Below, piece after piece: positions 25,360 through 34,960 of a DNA stretch of 64,000 bases (positions are counted from its first letter, which is position 1; each line of letters starts with the position of its first letter). The stretch spans positions 1,571,202 through 1,635,201 of the forward strand of contig SJOL01008821.1 in the NCBI GenBank assembly GCA_004794785.1. The letters are read 5' to 3'. The DNA comes from Opisthorchis felineus. Taxonomy: Eukaryota > Platyhelminthes > Trematoda > Opisthorchiida > Opisthorchiidae. The position numbers and the translations under genes were made by a program. Under the pieces are notes generated by a model. That model saw nothing but the letters and a program-made list of their open reading frames with translations. It had not been told where the DNA came from and did no database searches.

Positions 25360-25780
25360 AGAAAGTCCTTGACAGCCCACGACCGGTCTCGCCCTTCCAC
25401 TTCGGGCTCATCAGATAGGCGCAGTCCCCGAGCTTCCGTTAACCATATGTTCTACTTGAGCTTAAACTGTACACAGTTCACGCCAATTTGGTTTTGGCGG
25501 GAGACCCAACTAAATACCAGCTGAATCTCTCGTTACTGATACTTTGCAACCGAATGTGTCCCTACCAGATGAGCCCCAAGGAGGAGGAAGCCGGTAATGG
25601 GCTGTCGAAAAGTTTCCAAGAACCTGTTGGGTAGGTTATTTCAAGGAAATATGCCACAATTTCTCGAATACTGTACCAAGTGAAACTTGAGACGGCCTTT
25701 CTGCAGCACATTCACTTAATGAACATCACAGACAAGATGTTCGGCTGGGATTCACTTGAGTCTCCCATCACAAAAAAATT
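25360..25780. repeat. Foldback-type repeat family, copy 1
   Basis: 25371-25422 (CAGCCCACGACCGGTCTCGC and onward) reappears inverted at 25562-25617 (GATGAGCCCCAAGG to GGGCTGTCGAAAAG). The outer part with CAGCTGAATCTCTCG (near 25520) reappears inverted near 25700-25775 (CACATTCACTTAATGAACAT, GCTGGGATTCACTTGAGTC). The same modules occur at 33895-34195, 44015-44415 and 53935-54195. No transposase ORF is present, so it looks like a non-autonomous inverted-repeat element of unknown class. Confidence 0.6.
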
Positions 25781-27972
25781 CACTAAAATTCTACCCGTTT
25801 TCTGTTGGGTACTAGTTAGCACAGACTACCTCATCGAAGAGACGACTTTTGTTCAGCCCCTTCAGGTGGTTACTCCAGACAGAGATAACTTGTTCATTTG
25901 AAAATTATGATATCATTAATTTGTCGCTTTCACTTGACATACCAGGAATTATGCACTTAGGTTTACCATTCACCGTGATTAGGTGTATATTTGAGAGTGG
26001 AAAGGGGCGGAAGAATAAAAATCTTATTCATGATTTGTAATTGGAACCTGTCCCTCTCTCTTTTGACTCTTGTTGAAGGATGTCGAACCCTGTGTGGATG
26101 GATCCATTGTGAATCGTTTTTCCCTCAAAGTCATCGCTTGAATGTCGAACTTCCTGCAATGCTCGCAAATTAAATCCACCATCCAATGCAGCATTTGCAC
26201 GATGAGGTCATATGACGTTGCTGAAATGTTCAGGTCTATTTGTTGACTCCGTCTCCATTGGTAGAGACTGTTGTGAGAAACACCACTCGACGTGTTGCTT
26301 AACCGGAGGTTGGACTCAAAACGCTGCCAGAAACCAACACCTGTACGATCACTTTGTTTTCCAAGAACAAGAAACCGATTGCATTGTCAATAACCCAGTA
26401 AGACTATCGGGTTATGAAAGATTGCTTAGGTTTTCCAGTTTCAGCTAACTAATGTGTGATCCCCTCTTATAGTACCGGAAAGGAGCATTTCCATGCATAA
26501 ACCATTTTACCCAGGATAAATACGTACTCACTCCATGAGTCTTCGACATTATGTTTGCCTCGAGCTGTTATCTAACGATGTATGTGTTCGCAGTCCCTTC
26601 TTCGCTCTGGTCTGGTTTACTTACATGCACAACCCTGATATTTTAGGTGGCGGACTTAGGGTACTTGAAGAAACCGTCAGCAAAATTACATTTCTGTTAT
26701 TTCGCAGATTAAATATCAGATGTGAGCTACGTCCAGCTAAGAACTGCCAAACTCTCTGGGATGGGTGGGAAGCGGTACAGTCTGATTTACCCCACATACG
26801 AAAATGCCGATTGACACTGTCAGTTATTTGTACCATTGTCGTGTCATTCGCGCTTGAGCGATATTTCCTGGGTTTACTGCTCGATCACGGGAGGATTTCG
26901 ATGGCATAGAGGATCCAACTTTGGAAAAATTAACTAAATGGTTAGACCTTCAGAATCACATTGTTTCTCATATGAGGAATTTTAGTCATGATATAGGTAA
27001 AGTACTTCTGGAATTTTCAACCGAATTTCCATTCTGCGAATTGAGTTATTTAGTGGAAAGCTAACACTCACCCTACAGACGTTTGATCCTTATTGGTGAT
27101 TGCCTGCGACGCATTCCTGTCGAAGCACCAGGAGGATTCAAACCAAGCTATTAGATTAGCAATACGCTAATCGGGTTGATACACGGTGCGATATTTTGCT
27201 AAGATGTGTTTAGTTCAATGCTATTAGAAGGTACCTTAATCTTTTTGTTGACTGCTCTCATCTAAGACGCCAAAATTTTTCACCCCTAGTCCCTCTTTTG
27301 ACAACTGACTACGATGTCCTTTGCTCATTTTTGTGTGACACTTTGGTGTTTACTTTCCTTCAGTGAAGGGTACTGACGTGGTCGCTGTGAGCACCGGTAT
27401 TTCCTGCTGCTCTGTTTCCCGGCGATGTCCCTACTAACATACAAGGTATTGTTTAGTAAAGCCAATAAATGGGGCGCAAATATTCTAAGAAGACCAAAAA
27501 TAAGAGTACCGCTACTGTCCGGATCTAGGGACCAATTTACTAGCTGCGAGGGAGAAGGGCACAACGAGGGCGTTTTCCTTCGTATGGTAAGAGTGAGCTA
27601 AACAATATCGATGAGTGGGGATAGGATGCTACATTTGAATTCATGTCTGTTCAGCTGAACACGCTAGCTCGGGAGACGCTCACTGCGTCAGCCAGTATTC
27701 CGAACTTACGTTGTTCAACATTACCATTCGTTCCTTCAAAAATACGGTGCTGGCAGTAGTATTCCTTAAACGTAAGGTCTGGAGGTAAAATCTGTCTCCG
27801 GTAAATACCAAAGAAAGTCCAGGAAGCACGGTATGAAAAATCGTAGTAATTTTGAAGAGGATGCCTATTGTGGACTCTTCGATTGTATATCTTTGTGGCA
27901 GTGGGAGGGGTATCGTACGCTGGGTCCTCTGTGTAGAGACAGTTTACTGTTATGTAATGTAAGTCATGTCAT
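25781..27972. other. No supported feature
   Basis: Plus ORF 26535-26909 (124 codons) is the longest; it is hydrophobic-rich but unrecognised. Confidence 0.55.
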
Positions 27973-28110
27973 AAGTGGCCAAGTGGATAAGATCGTGGGC
28001 AACCACTTCAAAGACCCGGGTTTGAACCCCACATGTTCACCTCCGAAATGTCTGCAGGTTCACGTCCTGATACTGCTGTTTCAGAGGGACAGATATGAGA
28101 AGGATCTTTC
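27973..28110 (+). mobile_element. tRNA-like SINE head, family C
   Basis: GTGGCCAAGTGGATAAGATC (box A-like, from 27975) and GGGTTTGAACCCC (box B, 28018-28030) are spaced as in a tRNA gene, about 35 bp apart. No complete cloverleaf with matching acceptor ends was found, and the sequence runs on, so a tRNA-derived repeat is more likely than a tRNA gene. Its 3' end is not defined. Confidence 0.55.
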
Positions 28111-30759
28111 ACACTTTCAACTTTTAACAATTACTATCTCTAGGGATAGAAGCCTCGAGATGGATGGCAGGTAATGGATGTCACGTAATAAATAGAGCCC
28201 CGGAGTCAAGGTTATTACCTCCAACTGATAGCCATCTTCTGCGCTCACTTTATCATGTTATATTATATCAGAGCTTCAAGCCACAGGGGATACTGCTATT
28301 GAACGAACGAAAGACATCCCAAGATAAAACAGAAGCACTAAACCAGTATCCGCACGCTATTGAATCACCAGCAGCTGAGTCATCTCAAAACTTTCACCGG
28401 CGTGGCTTGTTGCACTGGTTTGGTGAAGGTCGGAACACTAATCATTTCCAAAAACGCGACAAGTTTGTGTAACATTTTTTATCGATCTGAATTTCCGAGT
28501 TGGACTGACATTAGGTAAAGGCCAAGGAATGAGAGACATCAGCGTGTTACTCAATGACTCTTTGATAAGCCGCAAGACATCAAATTATGACCTAAACCAT
28601 TACATATCCGAAAGCGGTCAAAAATACAATACACTATAGAGGAGCTTCGTTTTATTGTATTTTTGTTCGATCTGTTCTAATTATTCCATCAACAGTGAGT
28701 CATTAGTTGTTTGCCTACATACCCACTACTTATATTATGTGCATAAACTGATAGCTGAACACAGTACAATTTGAAGGTCTGTCTATTGTTGATCGATTAG
28801 GGCAGTGCATCATCTGTTTGGCAGCCAAATTACCAACCAGCCATTGGTCAAGAATAACACTAAGAGAAAAGAATATACGTAAGCTTTTCCGGTGAATAGT
28901 CCGGCTTCCCAAGTACGTATAAGACGTTGTGATTCATGGACAGTACTGTTTGGGGATCTAGAGGAGTAGCCTTTATTAGGGAAATGTCCTTTGGGGGATC
29001 GCTGAGCCATAAGTAGAAAGTAAACAAAAGACTAACTAAAAAATCGCTACCCACCTCTTTTAAACTCATTAAGAGAATCGTCATCATTATCACTGAGAGC
29101 AGTACGCCAGAATTACTCACAGAAGCTTAACTGCCGTACACTCACGGAGGAAGAAACCTCAGTAATCAGTGGAAAGAAAAGGGGAAGGGTAGGGACTTAG
29201 TGCTAAGAAGCCCTACATCCTTGGGAAGATCGATCAAGAATACTATGTCTGCACCTTTGACAGCATTAAAATAAACGTATCTGAACATTATGTCGAACTA
29301 AGACGCCCTCACCCGGATTAACCCAGCGTCTTTTGTGAACCTCACCCGTCTTCTGTGAGCCCAGCGCACAAAAAACAGACCAACTTCAGCTAGACAGTCT
29401 GGTGTGGGAAATGACAGCATGTGCGTCACTGGGGTCCGTTGTGTGCCATGTCCGGCAGGGTTTCCAACCGCCTACAAGCAGGATCAAGTGGACCCCATCC
29501 AGGAAGGCGTGAAGATGCCACAGCATTCAGCTGGACTGTAGCCACTTCAATTTCGCTTTGTCATCTCTTGTCGCGTATCCCGCGGAACTTTTGCCAACAA
29601 ATGCTTGGGACAGAAAGCAACTTTTTGGGTAGATGGTGGTTGGATGTACGTGATCGAATGAACCACTTGTCGATGACTTGGTGGGTCGATATTTGTATGC
29701 ACATTTGATGTAGTAAATTCCAGTTGAACTGTTTTGGATGGTGGCGATGGTGATGATGACTACTCGTGGAAAACTAAGCGCATGAAATTCTTGGCACGAT
29801 TTGAAAAGACGTGCCTAAAAAAGCCTTGCACAGTCCACATTAAGCTAACGAACGTTGGTACTATCAGAGCGCGTCACTCACATCTTCACTTCATTACCGT
29901 CGGTCAAAAAAGAATGGTAAAGAACCAACACTCTTGGATCCAAGCATTTTGTACTGTTCGTGACCAGTTTCGGGGATTAAAAGGGATATATTATGAAGGC
30001 TTAGCATCAGAGGAAATGGTTTAAAATACGACACATTCACAAGGTCAACTTTGATGTCACTGGATTGAGAGGAGTACAGACTCAATTAAATTTCATGGAA
30101 CAAAGATCGGAGTATCGATTAACTCCGACGAACCTCGGAACTATTTGGGTTTGTTGGCTGACTGAGTGGTGAAAGCGGAAATTAAGGCGGATGGATTTCT
30201 GAGGGAGTGATAACCAGTGCAGATATAGCTATGGCGTTTGAACTGCTCGCGCTTCGGTGCACACCTACACGCCGCGTTGCGTTACCTACAACGCGGCACT
30301 TGATCGAATATTTAAGTTATCCGTCATCATCTGAATGATTTACTCTATCAAACCCCGTTCGTACATATTCGCTTTCTTCTGAATGGTTTTCACCTTAGGT
30401 GAATATTCCTCACGTTTAGGTTTGATCGGTGCGTCGAAGGGCACGCTAACTACGTATTCACGACATTAGGTTTTGTACATGCCAAGACACGCACGACAAT
30501 GTTTACGTGATGACATGAAACTCGTGAAACAGACGCATGGAAAGTTTTAACATACGTAATCAATTATTCCAGACCATGCCGTGTAGGGTAGCAGGCTCAA
30601 TGACCTGGATTTGCTGGCAATCTTTAGGGGAGTAGATTGAGGTTAATGAGTGGGAAAATTCGTTCACGTCCATAACAAATAAGAGTTACCATCACACACC
30701 GAAATTTTTCGGATCTACTGTAGGAGTATGACAGGTGAGTTGCAATGCATAAAACTGGA
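28111..30759. other. No supported gene
   Basis: Plus ORF 29734-30024 (96 codons, acidic start, GTAAAG donor-like site near 29917) could be part of an exon, but the frame upstream is closed. The rest shows nothing. Confidence 0.5.
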
Positions 30760-30768
30760 TAATGGCTC
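30760..30768. repeat. Target-site duplication of the PLE, left copy
   Basis: TAATGGCTC directly abuts the 3' terminal repeat and matches 33733-33741 exactly. Taken with the position of the terminal repeats, it defines the insertion site. Confidence 0.8.
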
Positions 30769-30841
30769 TCAATCAATTGGAAAATGTTTGGGACCGATTG
30801 GGTAGTCATCGTTTCAGAGAGGTTTGGTAAACAATCGGTGG
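30769..30841 (-). repeat. PLE terminal direct repeat, 3' copy
   Basis: This is the second copy of the 73-bp repeat, placed directly after the element's 3' UTR. It encodes the same 24-residue stretch (TDCLPNL through FQLIE) and then runs into unrelated flank, which makes a meaningless small ORF (30624-30857). It marks the start of a truncated second unit, as in PLE pseudo-LTRs. Confidence 0.93.
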
Positions 30842-30896
30842 ATTTATTGCTGGGCAACGTTTCGCTTTTGACACAAAAGCTCCGTCAGGCCAATTG
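30832..30896 (-). ncRNA. Candidate hammerhead-ribozyme fold at the PLE unit junction
   Basis: Read on the minus strand, the stem I 5' side is CAAUUGG (30896-30890). It is followed by core CUGACGGA (30888-30881) and stem II GCUUUU/AAAAGC (30880-30875 with 30869-30864, 5-nt loop). Next come GAAAC (30863-30859), a small hairpin UUGC-CCA-GCAA (30857-30847), and the stem I 3' side CCGAUUG (30838-30832). Stem I has seven pairs including one G.U. Hammerhead cores are CUGANGA and GAAA, so this one carries one extra G. The base before the cleavage position is C where U is expected. The fold is therefore degenerate, or needs a one-base shift. PLE pseudo-LTRs are known to carry minimal type I hammerheads (Cervera and De la Pena). 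The predicted cut, at about 30840/30839, coincides within 1-2 nt with the start of the terminal repeat. Confidence 0.6.
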
Positions 30897-31148
30897 AGTA
30901 AGTTACCAGGTTGATCGGGTTTTAAGGCGGTCAGGGAACCAATCCGTGAGATTTCTTATGACTAACCGAATTGATCAGTGCTGGGTGTCAGTCTGATGTT
31001 CCCGTTTGTTGGTTAGTGGGGATGACTAATATCCCGGATTTTGCGGCCTTGATTTTTCTGTCTAGGACACCTTAATGGAATATTCCTCTTGGGGTCGTTC
31101 ACAGAATTTGTTCGCCTGTGTTCGTCGAGGGGTGTCGGGACAATTGGT

Positions 31149-31176
31149 TTGGGGTTGGGGTTGGGGTTGGGGTTGG
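31149..31176 (+). repeat. GGGGTT hexamer repeat in the PLE 3' UTR
   Basis: Four GGGG tracts are separated by TT (31151-31154, 31157-31160, 31163-31166, 31169-31172). The plus strand could form a G-quadruplex, and the element transcript would carry CCCCAA units. It resembles ciliate telomere repeats, whereas flatworm telomeres are TTAGGG. Only the repeat is certain. Confidence 0.85.
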
Positions 31177-31254
31177 TTAATTGGATCTTATTCTGCTTGG
31201 ATTTTGTACTTTTAGACCCAGACCATTTTGCTGATAACTGCGCACCACCTCATG

Positions 31255-33699
31255 TCATCTCGGCTGATCTAAAACCGCTCTCCACACGCTTGCCAGTTCT
31301 ACGCCCTCTATTCTATTCACGCTGGGATGCTTGGCGATTTCCACCGCCTCGGCCACCAGTCGCTGTGGTGTGAATCTTAACCCCCGTCTTAGAATGTCCA
31401 CATTTTCCAAATCTATCCTGTGCCCAGTGTCTAGTGCATGCCCTGCCATTGCCGAATCTTTGACTATCGCCTGATATTCATCTATGTTTCTCGGTGGTCT
31501 GTTAATGGTTCGCTTATGCTCACCGATTCTGGTGTGCAGTTCCCTGGCTGTCTGACCTATATAAACCTTCGTACAGTCGTTACATTTTATTTTGTATACA
31601 CAGTTCCTAGTCCTATCAACCGGAAGGCGATCCTTCAACTGCACCAACACTGAGCGTAAAGTCTTTCCCTTCTGGAATGCTACTCTAATGTTAGCCGTAT
31701 TCAGTACCCTTCTAATGACTTCAGATGTCCCCGTTTTGTATGGAATGACTGCTGTTCCGATCCACTCCTTGTTGGGCCTTGGTGTTGGCACCAATACCCG
31801 TCTTAGTTGCCGCTTAATTAAACCCACTGGGTATCCGCTATCTTGAAGTCGCTTTTTTACCTCCAGTTGTGCTGCTCTTCGGTCGACCTCCTCTGTGCAC
31901 AGTGCGCTTACTCTCCTAAACATCGTTGAAACTATGCTAGCATATACTGCTTTTGGATGTGCTGAGGAGTAGTTTAAGACCGCACCACTATCTGTTGATT
32001 TCCGGTAAATAGTGGTTTTCAATTTCCCACCACTCTTATGTGTCATGCAGTCAAGGAAAGGTAGCGTACCCGATGTGGATTCTAGCTCCATGCTAAACTT
32101 AATGTGAGGGTCCAAAGTGTTAAGATATTGAAAGAATTCGTTCACCTTATCTCGCTTTATCACAACGAACGTGTCATCTACGTAACGCCAGAAAACCCTT
32201 GGCGGACACTCGAATCCGTTTAAAGCTTTCTGTTCAAAGTCTTCCATGTACATGTTTGCCAAAATCGGGGATATTGGTGATCCCATCGCCAGACCTTGTT
32301 CTTGAGAGTATATAATTGAGTCAAAAACGAAATGACTTAGGTTTAGGCATACTTTTATACCTTCAACTATCTCGTCTACGGAGAGTTGCGTTCGTTCTTG
32401 CAGCGTGGTGTCTGACAGTAGAAGCCTTTTCGCTACTTCCACAGCATCCGCTTTAGGGATATTGGTATACATCGAGTTGACATCAAAACTAACCAGAACT
32501 TCGTCTAGCTCTAACTGAAACCCCGCTACTTTCTTAGCAAAGTCACACGAATTTTGGATGTATGTGGGTGACTTTCCGGCAAGTGGTTTAAGGATACCTG
32601 CTAGAAATCTAGCCAGCTCATGTGGCGGTGAACCCATGCCATCCACTATTGGTCTTATGGGGACACCTTCCTTGTGAATTTTTGGTAACCCGTAAAGTCG
32701 TGGTTGGATTGCACTTTTTGGGTACAATCGATACCACTTGCCTTGCCCCAGATGGTTTATCACCGACCTTAGATACCTCCCAACTTCAACCTTACTCTTA
32801 TTCATTATTGACGTAATCGTCCCGTTACTGATTTGTCGGTAAGGCCCCTCAGCTACGTGCTGTCTAACTTTCTGCAGATAGTCACTCTTATTCATGACTA
32901 CCGTGGCCTTACCTTTATCTGCCTTTGTAATTACTATGCTGTCTACATGTTTTAATGTGTTTAAGGCTCTTCGCTCTGCTGGTGCAATGTTTGGAACCCC
33001 GGGTTGCTGGGACTTCAGGACTGTGACTAACTGTACACGTAATTTCTCCGCTTCCATTGAAGGAAGCTTCTGGAACACAGACTCAACACTGGGAATGATC
33101 TCTTCTGCCCTTATAACTCTTTTACTAACTGCAAAATTCAATCCCTTCTCTAACAGACAACGTTCTTCGTCACTTAAGGGTCTATCTGATAAATTGACTA
33201 CGCTGCAATAGCTAGCAGATGGCTTACTCTTCTCTATTGTGCTACTAGAACAGCAAGTGGTGGAAAGCAATTTCTCGAACTTACGTATTTGTTTTTCCTT
33301 GTGCTGTTTACCTTGAGCTGATTTCACCTCCTTCGCTTTGGTATCTAGTAGTTCGAATTCAGCAGGCGAGAGTACGGACTGAAGATCATGGTTGAGACGA
33401 CATGCGCGGTGGCGGATATCAGTTAAACGTTGGGTGGTTAAGTGGATCCTCTGTTTGAGGAATGACTTGGCCGCTGAGAAAGCAATTCGGGCAGAAGCGG
33501 GGGACGCATCTGGTGGCTTACCAACCAGAGATTTGGGAATTATGTTATGCTTCATGCCTCTAATGTTGAAAACGCGATGGTTCTCCCAGTTTGCCTCCAA
33601 TCTTGCCAATCGAACATATTCACTTGACAGTCTTCGAACACATGGGCCGTAGATGTTTTCAATCAATTGGAAAATGTTTGGGACCGATTGGGTAGTCAT
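31255..33699 (-). CDS. Penelope-like reverse transcriptase with C-terminal GIY-YIG endonuclease
   Basis: The protein should nick target DNA and copy its own RNA into the break. The open frame runs from 33762 (835 codons), but its first 21 codons cross the element end into flanking DNA. I therefore start at the ATG at 33699, giving 814 aa; residue numbers here use the 835-codon frame. The RT region shows ADKGKATVVMNKSDY (281-295), RLYGLPKIHKEGVPIRPIV (355-373), motif A VSFDVNSMYTNIP (catalytic Asp427), motif B GLAMGSPISP (490-499), motif C YVDD (527-530) and LPFLDC (567-572). The C-terminal nuclease has VYKI (Tyr723), VYIGQT (Tyr734), Arg745 in RIGEHK and Glu805, plus C727/C730 and H775/H781, which fit the Cys/His pairs known in PLE nucleases. 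All catalytic residues seen are present. PLE proteins commonly have about this length. The N-terminal 14 residues are encoded inside the terminal repeat. Confidence 0.93.
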   Translation of the reverse strand: MTTQSVPNIFQLIENIYGPCVRRLSSEYVRLARLEANWENHRVFNIRGMKHNIIPKSLVGKPPDASPASARIAFSAAKSFLKQRIHLTTQRLTDIRHRACRLNHDLQSVLSPAEFELLDTKAKEVKSAQGKQHKEKQIRKFEKLLSTTCCSSSTIEKSKPSASYCSVVNLSDRPLSDEERCLLEKGLNFAVSKRVIRAEEIIPSVESVFQKLPSMEAEKLRVQLVTVLKSQQPGVPNIAPAERRALNTLKHVDSIVITKADKGKATVVMNKSDYLQKVRQHVAEGPYRQISNGTITSIMNKSKVEVGRYLRSVINHLGQGKWYRLYPKSAIQPRLYGLPKIHKEGVPIRPIVDGMGSPPHELARFLAGILKPLAGKSPTYIQNSCDFAKKVAGFQLELDEVLVSFDVNSMYTNIPKADAVEVAKRLLLSDTTLQERTQLSVDEIVEGIKVCLNLSHFVFDSIIYSQEQGLAMGSPISPILANMYMEDFEQKALNGFECPPRVFWRYVDDTFVVIKRDKVNEFFQYLNTLDPHIKFSMELESTSGTLPFLDCMTHKSGGKLKTTIYRKSTDSGAVLNYSSAHPKAVYASIVSTMFRRVSALCTEEVDRRAAQLEVKKRLQDSGYPVGLIKRQLRRVLVPTPRPNKEWIGTAVIPYKTGTSEVIRRVLNTANIRVAFQKGKTLRSVLVQLKDRLPVDRTRNCVYKIKCNDCTKVYIGQTARELHTRIGEHKRTINRPPRNIDEYQAIVKDSAMAGHALDTGHRIDLENVDILRRGLRFTPQRLVAEAVEIAKHPSVNRIEGVELASVWRAVLDQPR

Positions 33700-33731
33700 C
33701 GTTTCAGAGAGGTTTGGTAAACAATCGGTGG
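33659..33731 (-). repeat. PLE terminal direct repeat, 5' copy
   Basis: This is 73 bp identical to 30769-30841 and in the same orientation. On the minus strand it begins CCACCGATTG and contains the ORF start codon (ATG at 33699), so the repeat is partly coding and gives MTTQSVPNIFQLIE. Its outer edge is the 5' end of the element. Confidence 0.93.
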
Positions 33732-33732
33732 T

Positions 33733-33741
33733 TAATGGCTC
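33733..33741. repeat. Target-site duplication of the PLE, right copy
   Basis: TAATGGCTC lies one base beyond the 5' terminal repeat and matches 30760-30768 exactly. Confidence 0.8.
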
Positions 33742-33894
33742 ATATAAAATACTAGTCCGCAACGAAGTTCTCCAGTCCAGTCCTACTATTGAGCAAATTC
33801 CTTACAAGACCCGCAGGCCTGTTCAAGACACACTGTCTTGGTTGTCAACAATAGACATCCAACGTGGCTCTTGTGGAAGTAAATTGACTTCAAG

Positions 33895-34195
33895 AATCGG
33901 GAACAACATTTTGACACGACTGAGAAGCATCAGTTGCATTTCTTCCAAATGGACGTTGCTCAGATACGTGCACTCGTGGTGGAATGGTGGGATGATAGTG
34001 ATGATAATAGCTCTGTCTTAGTGCGTCTGCGTATAGACAGAATGTTCTTCGCGAAATCCACCCACTTGCACACCAAGATGGTTTTGACGGAAGACTCAAC
34101 CGAATCCCAGCTGAATCTTTCGTTTGTCATATGTTTCTTCAACTGAATGTGTTGCACAAAGGCCACCTCATGTTTCATTGGAGTCATTGCAATTT
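33895..34195. repeat. Foldback-type repeat family, copy 2
   Basis: It contains GGTTTTGACGGAAGACTCAA, CGAATCCCAGCTGAATCTTT and TTCAACTGAATGTGTTGCAC, shared with copies at 44 and 54 kb. It lies about 150 bp beyond the PLE target-site duplication. The minus ORF 33960-34187 arises from this repeat. Confidence 0.6.
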
Positions 34196-34888
34196 GTTTT
34201 CTTGGAGTTGCTGTTGAAGAATTTTCAGCAACCGTATGAGTAATAATTCTTCAGGAAAATGTCCTTTCTTGATACTTTACTACTTAGTGGGCTGGTGACG
34301 ATGCATCCTATTTCCACTTCCACTTCTGCGTAAAACTTTAAACAAAAATATTCTAGAAATTCCAATGCTCTTTTTGTGAGAAACTACTTGGGGTTCCGCT
34401 AAAAATGAAAGAATGCATACTTCGTTTAAACAAATGTGTGGACTTTGTGTGGATTTGTGTTCCGGATTTTTAGTTCGTTGACTCTTTCTCATTCCGCCTT
34501 CATGATGCTCCAGGTCCCATTGAGGCCACCACTTCCCGCAATTTTCTCCGCTGCATCTCGACTTGAACCGCTTGCCTTTTCAACTCGTATCACGTGATAT
34601 GGCTGTCTACTGAAATTGTGACCAACTTTTAGTTGACGTGCACGGAATTGCTAAAACACCACGCTTCTGGCTTGAAATTGAGCAAGACGATTATACGTTC
34701 GGTCCGGATTACTTATTCTAATCAATACATTTCAGGACATACGGTCTGTTTTATCACTTGTTACATTTTATTTGGTTCCTCAGATCCCTCAGTGTGTCTA
34801 TGATTCCCCTCTTGAAGGCTTAGAATCTAAAAATCCTTTTCAGCCATTTATATGGACCTTTTTCCTATGCCCCATATCCTTGCATACC

Positions 34889-34960
34889 AGTATGGCTTTC
34901 ATGGGTGACTCACATGAATCCCGGTGGAATCTCTCGTTTGTGATATTTTTGTTTATGAGT
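34889..34960. repeat. Foldback-type repeat family, short fragment
   Basis: GACTCACATGAATCCCGGTG and GGAATCTCTCGTTTGTGATA match 34090-34130 of the previous copy with a few changes. Confidence 0.5.

Larger units (their letters stand above)
30769..33732 (-). mobile_element. Complete Penelope-like element (PLE) with terminal repeats and target-site duplication
   Basis: This retroelement reads on the minus strand. It starts near 33732 with a 73-bp sequence that recurs exactly and in the same orientation at its other end (30769-30841). Between the two copies lie one intact RT/GIY-YIG ORF and a 3' UTR of about 410 bp. Both outer ends are flanked by the same 9 bases, TAATGGCTC (30760-30768 and 33733-33741), as expected of a target-site duplication; one T at 33732 is unassigned. 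Direct terminal repeats that arise from partial tandem copies (pseudo-LTRs) are known for PLEs. The ORF has no stop or frameshift, and the terminal repeats look identical by eye, so the insertion is probably young. Whether it is active cannot be told. The organisation is a full unit followed by the first 73 bp of a second unit. Confidence 0.9.

Noticed and set aside
30624..30857. Small minus ORF starting with the PLE N-terminal string
   Set aside because: It is only the 3' terminal repeat read through into unrelated flank.
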